Assembly (NCBI GenBank): GCA_035048495.1
Contig: JASUTR010000243.1
Coordinates: 248,001-312,000, forward strand
Source: Euptelea pleiosperma
Lineage: Eukaryota > Streptophyta > Magnoliopsida > Ranunculales > Eupteleaceae
Reading direction: 5' to 3'
DNA length: 64,000 nt
Position numbers and translations under genes: made by a program
Shown here: positions 39,801-53,623 of the stretch, in pieces
Numbering within the stretch: the first letter of the stretch is position 1
How the letters are laid out: every line of letters begins with the position of its first letter
The notes under the pieces: model-generated
Databases searched by the model: none
What the model was told of the DNA's origin: nothing
Seen by the model: only the letters and a program-made list of their open reading frames with translations

Positions 39801-41607
39801 TTCAAATGTGTTGAAACAATAGTAATGGAAGAGTTTGAATAAAATTATGAGGTCCGGTTGCGACAAAGTCACAAGTTATAGGCTTCGGAATGTAACAAAC
39901 AAACTGAGTCCAATTTGAGACGTTGACGCACGGATGGAGCTAACTTGTTTCTACTGTCCCGAATCTTGTTCCAACACTTCAAATGTGTTGACACAATAGT
40001 AATGGAAGAGTTTGAATAAAATTATGAGGTCCGGTTGCGACAAAGTCACAAGGTATAGGCTTCGGAATGTAACACACAAACTGAGTCCAATTTGAGATGT
40101 TGACGCACGGATGGAGCTAACTTGTTTCTACTGTCACGAATCTTGTTCCAAGAATTCAAATGTTTGAAAACAATAGTAATGGAATAGTTTGAGTCCAATT
40201 ACAAGGTCCGATTACTAAAAAGCCATAAGTTATAGGCTTCGGAATGTAACATACAAATTGAGTCCAATTTGAGACGTTGACGCACGGATAGAGCTAACTT
40301 GTTTCGACTGTCCCGAATCTTGTTCCAACACTTCAAATGTGTTGAAACAATTGTAATGGAAGAGTTTGATTCCAATTACGATTTTCGGTTTCGAAAAAGT
40401 CACAAGTTATAGGCTTCGGAATGTAACACACAAACTGAGTCTAATTTGAGACGTTGACGCACGGATGGAGCTAACTTGTTTCTACTGTCACGAATCTTGT
40501 TCCAACAATTCAAATTTGTCAAAACAATTGTAATGGAAGAGTTTGAGTCCAATTAAAAAGTCCGATTGCTAAAAAGCCATAAGTTATAGGCTTCGGAATG
40601 TAACACACAAACTGAGTCCGATTAAAAACATTGATGCACGGATGGAGCTAACTTGTTTCGACTGTCCCGAATCTTGTTCCAACACTTCAAATGTGTTGAA
40701 ACAATTGTAATGGAAGAGTTTGAGTCCAATTAGGAGTTCCGGTTTCGAAAAAGTCGCAAGTTATAGGCTTCGGAATGTAACAAACAAACTGAGTCCAATT
40801 ATAGACATTGAGGCACGGATGGAGCTAACTTGTTTCGACGGTCCCAAATCTTGTTCCAACACTTCAAATTTGTTGAAACAATAGTAATGGAAGAGTTTAA
40901 GTACAATTACAAGGTCTGGTTGCGAAAAAGTCACAAGTTATAGGCTTTAGAATGTGAGACACAAACTGAGTCTAATTTGAGATGTTGACGCACGGATGGA
41001 GCTAACTTGTTTCGACTGTCCCAAATCTTGTTCCAACACTTCAAATCTGTTGAATCAATAGTAATAGAAGAGTTTGAGTCAAATTATGAGGTCCGGTTGC
41101 GAAAAAGTCACAAGTTATAGGCTTCGGAATGTATCACACAAACTAAGTCCAATTTGTGACGTTGACGAACGGATGGAGCTAACTTGTTTCGACTGTCACG
41201 AAACTTGTTCCAGCACTTCAAATGTGTTGAAACAATAGTAATGGAAGAGTTTGAGTTCAATTACGAGGTCCGGTTGCGAAAAAGTCACAAGTTATAGGCT
41301 TCGGAATGTAACACACAAACTGATTTCAATTAAAGACATTGACGCACCGACGGAGCTAACTTGTTTTGACTGTCCCGAATCTTGTTACAACACTTCAAAT
41401 GTGTTGAAACAGTAGTAATGGAAGAATTCGAGTCGAATTACGAGGTCCGATTGGGAAAAAGTCACAAGTTATAGGTTTCGGAACGTAACACACTAACTGA
41501 GTCTAATTTGAGACGTTGACGCACGGATGGAGCTAACTTGTTTCGACTGTCCCAAATCTTGTTCCAACACTTCAAATCTGTTGAAACAATAGTAATGGAA
41601 GAGTTTG

Positions 41608-41755
41608 AGTCCAATTACAAGGTCTGGTTGCGAATAAGTCACAAGTTATAGGCTTCAGAATGTGAGACACAAACTGAGTCCAATTACAAGGTCTGGTTGC
41701 GAAGAAGTCACAAGTTATAGGCTTCAGAATGTGAGACACAAACTGAGTCCAATTT
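41608..41755. repeat. Partial monomer: 69 bp duplication that breaks the 177 bp phase
   Basis: The segment starting CCAATTACAAGGTCTGG occurs at 41611 and again at 41680, and the array phase shifts by 69 bases here. Both copies begin after a GAGTCCAATT-type decamer, of which each monomer has two, so slippage or unequal exchange between the two internal decamers explains it. Confidence 0.8.
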
Positions 41756-43564
41756 GAGACGTTGACGCACGGATGGAGCTAACTTGTTTCGACTGTCACG
41801 AATCTTGATCCAACACTTCAAATCTGTTGAAACAATACTAATGGAATAGTTGGAGTCCAATTACGAGGTCCGATTGCGAAAAAGTCAAAAGTTATAGGCT
41901 TTGCAATGTAACTCACAAACTGAGTCCAATTAAAGACATTGACGCAGGGATGGGGCTAACTTGTTTCGACTGTCCCGAATCTTGTTCCCACAATTCAAAT
42001 GTGTTGAAACAATAGTAGTGGAAGAATTCGAGTCTAATTACGAGGTCCGGTTGCGAAAAAGTCACAAGTTATAGGCTTCGGAATGTAACTCACAAACTGA
42101 GTCCAATTTCAGACGTTGACGCACGGATGGAGCTAACTTGTTTCGACTGTCATGAATCTTGTTGCAACACTTCAAAAGTGTTGAAACAATAGTAATGGAA
42201 GAGTTTGAGTAAAATTACGAGGTCCGGTTGCGACAAAGTCACAAGTTATAGGCTTCGGAATGTAACACTCAAACTGAGTCCAATTTGAGACGTTGACGCA
42301 CGGATGGAGCTAACTTGTTTCTACTGTCACGAATCTTGTTCCAACAATTCAAATTTGTTAAAACAATAGTAATGGAAGAGTTTGAGGAAATTACGAGGTC
42401 CGATTGCTAAAAAGCCATAAGTTATAGGCTTCGGAATGTAACACACAAACTTAGTCCAATTAAAGACATTGATGCACGGATGGAGCTAACTTCTTTCGAC
42501 TGTCCCGAATCTTGTTCCAACACTTCAAATGTGTTGAAACAATAGTAATGGAAGAGTTTGAATAAAATTATGAGGTCCGGTTGCGACAAAGTCACAAGTT
42601 ATAGGCTTCGGAATGTAACAAACAAACTGAGTCCAATTTGAGACGTTGACGCACGGATGGAGCTAACTTGTTTCTACTGTCCCGAATCTTGTTCCAACAC
42701 TTCAAATGTGTTGAAACAATAGTAATGGGAGAGTTTGAGTAAAATTATGAGGTCCGGTTGCGACAAAGTCACAAGGTATAGGCTTCGGAATGTAACACAC
42801 AAACTGAGTCCAATTTGAGACGTTGACGCACGGATGGAGCTAACTTGTTTCTACTGTCACGAATCTTGTTCCAACACTTCAAATGTGTTGAAACAATAGT
42901 AATGGGAGAGTTTGAGTAAAATTATGAGGTCCGGTTGCGACAAAGTCACAAGGTATAGGCTTCGGAATGTAACACACAAACTGAGTCCAATTTGAGACGT
43001 TGACGCACGGATGGAACTAACTTGTTTCTACAGTCACGAATCTTGTTCCAAGAATTCAAATGTTTGAAAACAATAGTAATGGAATAGTTTGAGTCCAATT
43101 ACAAGGTCCGATTACTAAAAAGCCATAAGTTATAGGCTTTGGAATGTAACATACAAATTGAGTCCAATTTGAGACGTTGACGCACGGATAGAGCTAACTT
43201 GTTTCGACTGTCCCGAATCTTGTTCCAACACTTCAAATGTGTTGAAACAATTGTAATGGAAGAGTTTGATTCCAATTACGTTTTTCGGTTGCGAAAAAGT
43301 CACAAGTTATAGGCTTCGGAATGTAACACACAAACTGAGTCTAATTTGAGACGTTGACGCACGGATGGAGCTAACTTGTTTCTACTGTCACGAATCTTGT
43401 TCCAACAATTCAAATTTGTCAAAACAATTGTAATGGACGAGTTTGAGTTCAATTACCAGGTCCGATTGCTAAAAAGCCATAAGTTATAGGCTTCGGAATG
43501 TAACACACAAACTGAGTCCGATTAAAAACATTGATGCACGGATGGAGCTAACCTGTTTCGACTG

Positions 43565-46500
43565 TCCCAAATCTTGTTCCAACACTTCAAATTTGTTGAA
43601 ACAATAGTAATCGAAGAGTTTGAGTACAATTACGAGGTCTGGTTGCGAAAAAGTCACAAGTTATAGGCTTCAGAATGTGAGACACAAACTGAGTCTAATT
43701 TGAGATGTTGACGCACGGATGGAGCTAACTTGTTTCTACTGTCGCGAATCTTGTTCCAACAATTCAAATTTGTTAAAACAATAGTAATGGAAGAGTTTGA
43801 GTCCAATTACCAGGTCCGATTGCTAAAAAGCCATAAGTTATAGGCTTCGAAATATAACATACAAACTAAGTCCAATTTACGACGCTGACGCACGGATGGA
43901 GCTAACTTGTTTCGACTGTCCCGAATCTTGTTCCAACAATTCAAATGTGTTGAAACAACAGTAATGGAAGAGTTTGAGTAAAATTACGAGGTCCGGTTGT
44001 GACAAAGTCACAAGTTATAGGCTTCGGAATGTAACACACAAACTGAGTCCAATTTGAGACGTTGACGCACGGATGGAGCTAACTTTTTTCTACTGTCCCG
44101 AATCTTATTCCAACACTACAAATCTGTTGAAACAATTGTAATGGAAGAGTTCGAGTCTAATTCCGAGATCCGATTGCGAAAAAGTCACAAATTATAGGCT
44201 TAGGAATGTAACACACAAACTGAGTCCAATTTGAGATGTTGACGCACGGATGGAGCTAACTTGTTTCGACTATCCCAAATCTTGTTCCAACACTTCAAAT
44301 CTGTTGAATCAATAGTAATGGAAGAGTTTGAGTCAAATTATGAGGTCCGATTGCGAAAAAGTCACAAGTTATAGGCTTCGGAATGTATCACACAAACTAA
44401 GTCCAATTTGAGACGTTGACGAACGGATGGAGCTAACTTGTTTCGACTGTTACGAATCTTGTTCCAACACTTCAAATGTGTTGAAACAATAGTAATGGAA
44501 GAGTTTGAGTTCAATTACGAGGTCCGGTTGCGAAAAAGTCACAAGTTATATGCTTCGGTATGTAACACACAAACTGAGTCCAATTAAAGACATTGACGCA
44601 TGGATGGAGCTAACTTGTTTCGACTGTCCCGAATCTTCTTCCAACACTTCAAATGTGTTGAAACAACAGTAATGGAAGAGTTTGAGTAAAATTACGATGT
44701 CCGGTTGTGACAAAGTCACAAGTTATAGGCTTCGGAATGTAACACACAAACTGAGTCCAATTTGAGACGTTGACGCACGGATGGAGCTAACTTGTTTCGA
44801 CTGTCATGAATCTTGTTCCAACACTTCAAAAGTGTTGAAACAATAGTAATGGAAGAGTTTGAGTAAAATTACGAGGTCCGGTTGCGACAAAGTCACAAGT
44901 TATAGGCTTCGGAATGTAACACTCAAACTGAGTCCAATTTGAGACGTTGACGCACGGATGGAGCTAACTTGTTTCTACTGTCACGAATCTTGTTCTAACA
45001 ATTCAAATTTGTTAAAACAATAGTAATGGAAGAGTTTGAGTCCAATTACGAGGTCCGATTGCTAAAAAGCCATAAGTTATAGGCTTCGGAATGTAACACA
45101 CAAACTTAGTCCAATTAAAGACATTGATGCACGGATGGAGCTAACTTCTTTCGACTGTCCCGAATCTTGTTCCAACACTTCAAATGTGTTGAAACAATAG
45201 TAATGGAAGAGTTTGAATAAAATTATGAGGTCCGGTTGCGACAAAGTCACAAGTTATAGGCTTCGGAATGTAACAAACAAACTGAGTCCAATTTGAGACG
45301 TTGACGCACGGATGGAGCTAACTTGTTTCTACTGTCCCGAATCTTGTTCCAACACTTCAAATGTGTTGAAACAATAGTAATGGGAGAGTTTGAGTAAAAT
45401 TATGAGGTCCGGTTGCGACAAAGTCACAAGGTATAGGCTTCGGAATGTAACACACAAACTGAGTCCAATTTGAGACGTTGACGCACGGATGGAGCTAACT
45501 TGTTTCTACTGTCACGAATCTTGTTCCAAGAATTCAAATGTTTGAAAACAATAGTAATGGAATAGTTTGAGTCCAATTACAAGGTCCGATTACTAAAAAG
45601 CCATAAGTTATAGGCTTCGGAATGTAACATACAAATTGAGTCCAATTTGAGACGTTGACGCACGGATAGAGCTAACTTGTTTCGACTGTCCCGAATCTTG
45701 TTCCAACACTTCAAATGTGTTGAAACAATTGTAATGGAAGAGTTTGATTCCAATTACGATTTTCGGTTTCGAAAAAGTCACAAGTTATAGGCTTCGGAAT
45801 GTAACACACAAACTGAGTCTAATTTGAGACGTTGACGCACGGATGGAGCTAACTTGTTTCTACTGTCACGAATCTTGTTCCAACAATTCAAATTTGTCAA
45901 AACGATTGTAATGGAAGAGTTTGAGTCCAATTAAAAAGTCCGATTGCTAAAAAGCCATAAGTTATAGGGTTCGGAATGTAACACACAAACAGAGTCCGAT
46001 TAAAAACATTGATGCACGGATGGAGCTAACTTGTTTCGACTGTCCCGAATCTTGTTCCAACACTTCAAATGTGTTGAAACAATTGTAATGGAAGAGTTTG
46101 AGTCCAATTAGGAGTTCCGATTTCGAAAAAGTCGCAAGTTATAGGCTTCGGAATGTAACAAACAAACTGAGTCCAATTATAGACATTGAGGCACGGATGG
46201 AGCTAACTTGTTTCGACGGTCCCAAATCTTGTTCCAACACTTCAAATTTGTTGAAACAATAGTAATGGAAGAGTTTGAGTACAATTACGAGGTCTGGTTG
46301 CGAAAAAGTCACAAGTTATAGGCTTCAGAATGTGAGACACAAACTGAGTCTAATTTGAGATGTTGACGCACGGATGGAGCTAACTTGTTTCTACTGTCAC
46401 GAATCTTGTTCCAACAATTCAAATTTGTTAAAACAATAGTAATGGAAGAGTTTGAGTTCAATTACCAGGTCCGATTGCTAAAAAGCCATAAGTTATAGGC

Positions 46501-49500
46501 TTCAAAATGTAACATACAAACTGAGTCCAATTTACGACGCTGACGCACGGATGGAGCTAACTTGTTTCGACTGTCCCGAATCTTGTTCCAACACTTCAAA
46601 TGTGTTGAAACAACAGTAATGGAAGAGTTTGAGTAAAATTACGAGGTCCGATTGTGACAAAGTCACAAGTTATAGGCTTCGGAATGTAACACACAAACTG
46701 AGTCTAATTTGAGACGTTGACGCACGGATGGAGCTAACTTGTTTCTACTGTCACGAATCTTGTTCCAACAATTCAAATTTGTCAAAACAATTGTAATGGA
46801 CGAGTTTGAGTCCAATTACAAAGTCCGATTGCTAAAAAGCCATAAGTTATAGGCTTCGGAATGTAACACACAAACTGAGTCCGATTAAAAACATTGATGC
46901 ACGGATGGAGCTAACTTGTTTCGACTGTCCCGAATCTTGTTCCAACACTTCAAATGTGTTGAAACAATTGTAATGAAAGAGTTTGAGTCCAATTAGGAGT
47001 TCCGGTTGCGAAAAAGTCGCAAGTTATAGGCTTCGGAATGTAACAAACAAACTGAGTCCAATTATAGACATTGAGGCACGGATGGAGCTAACTTGTTTCG
47101 ACGGTCCCAAATCTTGTTCCAACACTTCAAATTTGTTGAAACAATAGTAATCGAAGAGTTTGAGTACAATTACGAGGTCTGGTTGCGAAAAAGTCACAAG
47201 TTATAGGCTTCAGAATGTGAGACACAAACTGAGTCTAATTTGAGATGTTGACGCACGGATGGAGCTAACTTGTTTCTACTGTCGCGAATCTTGTTCCAAC
47301 AATTCAAATTTGTTAAAACAATAGTAATGGAAGAGTTTGAGTCCAATTACCAGGTCCGATTGCTAAAAAGCCATAAGTTATAGGCTTCGAAATATAACAT
47401 ACAAACTGAGTCCAATTTACGACGCTGACGCACGGATGGAGCTAACTTGTTTCGACTGTCCCGAATCTTGTTCCAACAATTCAAATGTGTTGAAACAACA
47501 GTAATGGAAGAGTTTGAGTAAAATTACGAGGTCCGGTTGTGACAAAGTCACAAGTTATAGGCTTCGGAATGTAACACACAAACTGAGTCCAATTTGAGAC
47601 GTTGACGCACGGATGGAGCTAACTTTTTTCTACTGTCCCGAATCTTATTCCAACACTACAAATCTGTTGAAACAATTGTAATGGAAGAGTTCGAGTCTAA
47701 TTCCGAGATCCGATTGCGAAAAAGTCACAAATTATAGGCTTAGGAATGTAACACACAAACTGAGTCCAATTTGAGATGTTGACGCACGGATGGAGCTAAC
47801 TTGTTTCGACTATCCCAAATCTTGTTCCAACACTTCAAATCTGTTGAATCAATAGTAATGGAAGAGTTTGAGTCAAATTATGAGGTCCGATTGCGAAAAA
47901 GTCACAAGTTATAGGCTTCGGAATGTATCAAACAAACTAAGTCCAATTTGAGACGTTGACGAACGGATGGAGCTAACTTGTTTCGACTGTTACGAATCTT
48001 GTTCCAACACTTCAAATGTGTTGAAACAATAGTAATGGAAGAGTTTGAGTTCAATTACGAGGTCCGGTTGCGAAAAAGTCACAAGTTATATGCTTCGGTA
48101 TGTAACACACAAACTGAGTCCAATTAAAGACATTGACGCATGGATGGAGCTAACTTGTTTCGACTGTCCCGAATCTTCTTCCAACACTTCAAATGTGTTG
48201 AAACAACAGTAATGGAAGAGTTTGAGTAAAATTACGAGGTCCGGTTGTGACAAAGTCACAAGTTATAGGCTTCGGAATGTAACACACAAACTGAGTCCAA
48301 TTTGAGACGTTGACGCACGGATGGAGCCAACTTGTTTCGACTGCCATGAATCTTGTTCCAACACTTCAAAAGTGTTGAAACAATAGTAATGGAAGAGTTT
48401 GAGTAAAATTACGAGGTCCGGTTGCGACAAAGTCACAAGTTATAGGCTTCGGAATGTAACACTCAAACTGAGTCCAATTTGAGACGTTGACGCACGGATG
48501 GAGCTAACTTGTTTCTACTGTCACGAATCTTGTTCTAACAATTCAAATTTGTTAAAACAATAGTAATGGAAGAGTTTGAGTCCAATTACGAGGTCCGATT
48601 GCTAAAAAGCCATAAGTTATAGGCTTCGGAATGTAACACACAAACTTAGTCCAATTAAAGACATTGATGCACGGATGGAGCTAACTTCTTTCGACTGTCC
48701 CGAATCTTGTTCCAACACTTCAAATGTGTTGAAACAATAGTAATGGAAGAGTTTGAATAAAATTATGAGGTCCGGTTGCGACAAAGTCACAAGTTATAGG
48801 CTTCGGAATGTAACAAACAAACTGAGTCCAATTTGAGACGTTGACGCACGGATGGAGCTAACTTGTTTCTACTGTCCCGAATCTTGTTCCAACACTTCAA
48901 ATGTGTTGAAACAATAGTAATGGGAGAGTTTGACTAAAATTATGAGGTCCGGTTGCGACAAAGTCACAAGGTATAGGCTTCGGAATGTAACACACAAACT
49001 GAGTCCAATTTGAGACGTTGACGCACGGATGGAGCTAACTTGTTTCTACTGTCACGAATCTTGTTCCAAGAATTCAAATGTTTGAAAACAATAGTAATGG
49101 AATAGTTTGAGTCCAATTACAAGGTCCGATTACTAAAAAGCCATAAGTTATAGGCTTCGGAATGTAACATACAAATTGAGTCCAATTTGAGACGTTGACG
49201 CACGGATAGAGCTAACTTGTTTCGACTGTCCCGAATCTTGTTCCAACACTTCAAATGTGTTGAAACAATTGTAATGGAAGAGTTTGATTCCAATTACGAT
49301 TTTCGGTTTCGAAAAAGTCACAAGTTATAGGCTTCGGAATGTAACACACAAACTGAGTCTAATTTGAGACGTTGACGCACGGATGGAGCTAACTTGTTTC
49401 TACTGTCACGAATCTTGTTCCAACAATTCAAATTTGTCAAAACGATTGTAATGGAAGAGTTTGAGTCCAATTAAAAAGTCCGATTGCTAAAAAGCCATAA

Positions 49501-50280
49501 GTTATAGGGTTCGGAATGTAACACACAAACAGAGTCCGATTAAAAACATTGATGCACGGATGGAGCTAACTTGTTTCGACTGTCCCGAATCTTGTTCCAA
49601 CACTTCAAATGTGTTGAAACAATTGTAATGGAAGAGTTTGAGTCCAATTAGGAGTTCCGATTTCGAAAAAGTCGCAAGTTATAGGCTTCGGAATGTAACA
49701 AACAAACTGAGTCCAATTATAGACATTGAGGCACGGATGGAGCTAACTTGTTTCGACGGTCCCAAATCTTGTTCCAACACTTCAAATTTGTTGAAACAAT
49801 AGTAATGGAAGAGTTTGAGTACAATTACGAGGTCTGGTTGCGAAAAAGTCACAAGTTATAGGCTTCAGAATGTGAGACACAAACTGAGTCTAATTTGAGA
49901 TGTTGACGCACGGATGGAGCTAACTTGTTTCTACTGTCACGAATCTTGTTCCAACAATTCAAATTTGTTAAAACAATAGTAATGGAAGAGTTTGAGTTCA
50001 ATTACCAGGTCCGATTGCTAAAAAGCCATAAGTTATAGGCTTCGAAATGTAACATACAAACTGAGTCCAATTTACGACGCTGACGCACGGATGGAGCTAA
50101 CTTGTTTCGACTGTCCCGAATCTTGTTCCAACACTTCAAATGTGTTGAAACAACAGTAATGGAAGAGTTTGAGTAAAATTACGAGGTCCGATTGTGACAA
50201 AGTCACAAGTTATAGGCTTCGGAATGTAACACACAAACTGAGTCCAATTTGAGACGTTGACGCACGGATGGAGCTAACTT
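43565..50280. repeat. Two adjacent copies of a 20-monomer (3540 bp) higher-order repeat
   Basis: 43565-46740 and 47105-50280 match at an offset of exactly 3540 bases (20 x 177). By eye I count about seven single-base differences in 3.2 kb. Private variants such as TAATCGAAGAG (43608 and 47148) and TATAGGGTTCGG (45963 and 49503) are shared. The match breaks down after 46740, where the first copy is followed by variants also seen at 43340-43440. Confidence 0.9.
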
Positions 50281-52600
50281 TTTTCTACTGTCCCGAATCT
50301 TATTCCAACACTACAAATCTGTTGAAACAATAGTAATGGAAGAGTTCGAGTCTAATTACGAGATCCGATTGCGAAAAAGTCACAAATTATAGGCTTAGGA
50401 ATGTAACACACAAACTGAGTCCAATTTGAGATGTTGACGCACGGATGGAGCTAACTTGTTTCGACTATCCCAAATCTTGTTCCAACACTTCAAATCTGTT
50501 GAATCAATAGTAATGGAAGAGTTTGAGTCAAATTATGAGGTCCGATTGCGAAAAAGTCACAAGTTATAGGCTTCGGAATGTATCACACAAACTAAGTCCA
50601 ATTTGAGACGTTGACGAACGGATGGAGCTAACTTGTTTCGACTGTTACAAATCTTGTTCCAACACTTCAAATGTGTTGAAACAATAGTAATGGAAGAGTT
50701 TGAGTTCAATTACGAGGTCCGGTTGCGAAAAAGTCACAAGTTATATGCTTCGGTATGTAACACACAAACTGAGTCCAATTAAAGACATTGACGCATGGAT
50801 GGAGCTAACTTGTTTCGACTGTCCCGAATCTTCTTCCAACACTTCAAATGTGTTGAAACAACAGTAATGGAAGAGTTTGAGTAAAATTACGAGGTCCGGT
50901 TGTGACAAAGTCACAAGTTATAGGCTTCGGAATGTAACACACAAACTGAGTCCAATTTGAGACGTTGACGCACGGATGGAGCTAACTTTTTTCTACTGTC
51001 CCGAATCTTATTCCAACACTACAAATCTGTTGAAACAATAGTAATGGAAGAGTTCGAGTCTAATTACGAGATCCGATTGCGAAAAATTCACAAATTATAG
51101 GCTTCGGAATGTAACACACAAACTGAGTCCAATTTGAGTCGTTGACGCACGGATGGAGCTAACTTGTTTCGACTATCCCAAATCTTGTTCCAACACTTCA
51201 AATCTGTTGAATCAATAGTAATGTAATAGTTTGAGTCCAATTACAAGGTCCGATTGCTAAAAAGCCATAAGTTATAGTCTTCTGAATGTAACATACAAAC
51301 CGAGTCCAATTTGAGACGTTGACGCATGGATGGAGCTAACTTGTTTCTACTGTCACGAATCTTGTTCCAACAATTCAAATTTGTTAAAACAATAGTAATG
51401 GAAGAGTTTGAGTCCAATTACAAGGTCCGATTGCTAAAAAGCCATAAGTTATAGGCTTCGGAATGTAACACACAAACTGAGTCCAATTTGAGACGTTGAC
51501 GCACGGATGGAGCTAACTTGTTTCTACTGTCACGAATCTTGTTCCAACACTTCAAATGTGTTGAAACAATAGTAGTGGAAGAATTCGAGTCTAATTACGA
51601 GGTCCGGTTGCGAAAAAGTCACAAGTTATAGGCTTCGGAATGTAACTCACAAATTCAGTCCAATTTCAGACGATGACGAACGGATGGAGCTAACTTGTTT
51701 CGACTGTCATGAATCTTGTTCCAACACTTCAAAAGTGTTGAAACAATAGTAATGGAAGAGTTTGAGTAAAATTACGAGGTCCGGTTGCGACAAAGTCACA
51801 AGTTATAGGCTTTGGAATGTAACACTCAAACTGAGTCCAATTTGAGACGTTGACGCACGGATGGAGCTAACTTGTTTCTACTGTCACGAATCTTGTTCCA
51901 ACAATTCTGAAAGTAGGATTTTTCCGCGTCGTTGGTTACGGAAACCCTAACTTCAACATATTTGTAATTTTTATCCGATTATCCTGCAAAATTGATAGAT
52001 TTGTATAGGGATTCGTGTCGGATGTCGATCCGCACTCGGGATTAGTCAGATTAGCGCGATAATGAACATAAAATGACGGGAATTTTGTAGAGAATGGAAC
52101 ATAATTTTATTCAAATCAACTTTATTCAATCAAAATCGTCTTTTACAGCAAAAATCTAACAAAATAACTAAACTAGAAAGCATTTTAATAAGAGAGGGAT
52201 GTAGAGAGAGAAAGAGGTTTTGAGAGAGAGAAACTAGAGAGAGAAAGTTGGAAAAATGTTAAAGAGAGAGAGAAAGTGGTAGAAGAAGAGAGAAATCTAA
52301 TCCTAGAGAGAGGTCTAGAGAGAGAGAGAGAAATAGAGAGATAAAAAGAGAAAGAGAGGGAGAAACCTAGAGAGAGAAATTGAAACTAAATAAGAAAGCT
52401 TACCAAGGACGAAGTGGAGGAGCCCATGAAGTGATTTTGCCACCTGTTTGCAACGTGGTGGTTGGCGCTATGGAGGAGATGCTGTATCGAGGAGAAGGGG
52501 CGTGATTGGGGCAGCAACTCCAGAGGAGGTAAGGCTCCTCTCTTTTCTTCTTTTCTTTTCTCTCTTTTTTTTTTTTTTTTTTTTTTCTTTTGTGGTTTCG

Positions 52601-53320
52601 CCGGAGTTGCAGACCTGCAACTCCGGCAATGGAGCTCGTGGAGGTGATAGCAGCTGGAGAGAGGAGATTTCAGGTCGGTGAGGGAGATAAGGAGATGGTG
52701 AAACACGGTCTGGCAGCCCTCAACGTCCTCACCTCGACTTGCAGCGATGGAGAGACATTGAGAGGAGGAGATGAAGGAGGCACCGGTGGGCAGCAGGTTC
52801 TAGGCAGCGGCGTTAATGGTGAGATGATCTAACGGTCATGGAGGATGAACCCTCTTCCTTTCTCTTCTTTTCTCTTCTCTCTTTCCTTTCTTTTTCTTTT
52901 TTTTTTTTATATTCACGCCATTAACGCCGGAGTTGCAAACCTACAACTCCGGCCGTGATGTGAAGAAGAAGATGACGGGGCGGTGTGGTGAAATCTCAAG
53001 CGGGGAAGATCGTGGTGAAGATGGGTTAACAGTGGCGTCAAGAGCGTGGAGGATAGGTGAAGAACAGCAACGTGGTTGCTGGTTGGTGGTGGAGGCCGGA
53101 GTTGCAGCAGCAACTCCGGTGTGATCGTGAAACGAAAAAGAAGAAGACGCAGCAGAAGAAGGAGAGGAAGAAGAAGAAGAAGAAAGAAGGAGGAAGGGAA
53201 GGGAGGAAGAGGAAAGAAGAGAAGGAAGAAGAAGAGGAGGAGGACCCTCACCAGCTTGCTGTGGTGAGGACGGTGGTGGCGCTCGGTTCGCCGGCCGGAG
53301 TTGCAGACCTGCAACTCCAG
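52601..53320. repeat. Four palindromes in solo LTR D
   Basis: They lie at 52601-52626, 52927-52952, 53096-53119 and 53295-53320. Arms are CCGGAGTTGCAG and CTGCAACTCCGG or one-base variants (the second has TACAACTCCGG, the fourth CTCCAG), with loops of zero to four bases. The sequence between them is unrelated, so the palindromes themselves are the repeated unit. Confidence 0.88.
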
Positions 53321-53367
53321 CAACAAAAACAAGAAAACGAAGAAGAAGAAGTGGAGGAGGAAGAGGA

Positions 53368-53450
53368 GAAGAAGAAGAAGAAGAAGAAGAAGAAGAAGAA
53401 GAAGAAGAAGAAGAGGAGGAAGAAGAAGAAGAAGAAGAAGAAGAAGAAGA
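53368..53450. repeat. (GAA)n microsatellite in solo LTR D
   Basis: GAA/AAG repeats interrupted by a few GAG units. The equivalent tract in LTR E (57571-57657) has one more unit, so it is changing by slippage. Purine-only tracts like this can form triplex DNA. Confidence 0.9.
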
Positions 53451-53581
53451 AGCTCCACTCCTCACCGGCGATGGCGCGCCGGAGGAGAAGAAGAAAGGGA
53501 AAGGGAAGAGGAAGAAGAGATGTCCGAGCGGCGGGGGCGGAAGAAGAGAGAGCCGGAGGGTTTTTCAACCCTCTCCTTAAG

Positions 53582-53623
53582 TAGAAACCGTGGGTTTCTA
53601 CACTTAGAAACTCACGGTTTCTA
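53582..53623. repeat. Long inverted repeat in solo LTR D (19-base arms)
   Basis: Arms TAGAAACCGTGGGTTTCTA and TAGAAACTCACGGTTTCTA flank CACT and pair at 18 of 19 places. It lies just after a CTCTCCTTAAG sequence, where other LTRs have a TATA-like box and an inverted repeat of different sequence. Confidence 0.8.

Larger units (their letters stand above)
18870..51907. repeat. Main satellite array, 177 bp monomer, about 187 copies
   Basis: The phrase ACGCACGGATGGAGC or a one-base variant recurs at 18871, 19048, 19225, 19402 and 19579, giving an exact 177 bp period that holds across the array with few indels. Each monomer contains TGGAGCTAACTTGTTTC, a dyad around TTCAAAT, AAGTCACAAGTTATAGGC and two copies of GAGTCCAATT. 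Monomers fall into a limited set of variants (for example CGACTGTCCCGAATC against CTACTGTCACGAATC, GCGAAAAAGTCAC against GCTAAAAAGCCAT) in repeating orders, so higher-order repeats are present. Length and abundance fit a centromeric or pericentromeric plant satellite; the centromere role is inferred. Rare open frames inside (for example 34293-34562) are by-products of the repeat. Confidence 0.97.

Noticed and set aside
18870..51907. CRISPR-like array of regular repeats
   Set aside because: The whole 177 bp unit is repeated with no unique spacers, and the context is a plant nuclear retrotransposon region.
18870..51907. CENP-B-box-like motif at TTTCGACTGTCCCGAAT in the monomer
   Set aside because: Only the TTCG start and one CG match the essential bases of the CENP-B box; the central A and the final GG are missing.
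52913..53465. Open frames of 170-180 codons on both strands with poly-Leu, poly-Ser or poly-Lys
   Set aside because: They arise from the (GAA)n tract and the palindromes in a solo LTR; several frames are open at once and all are of low complexity.
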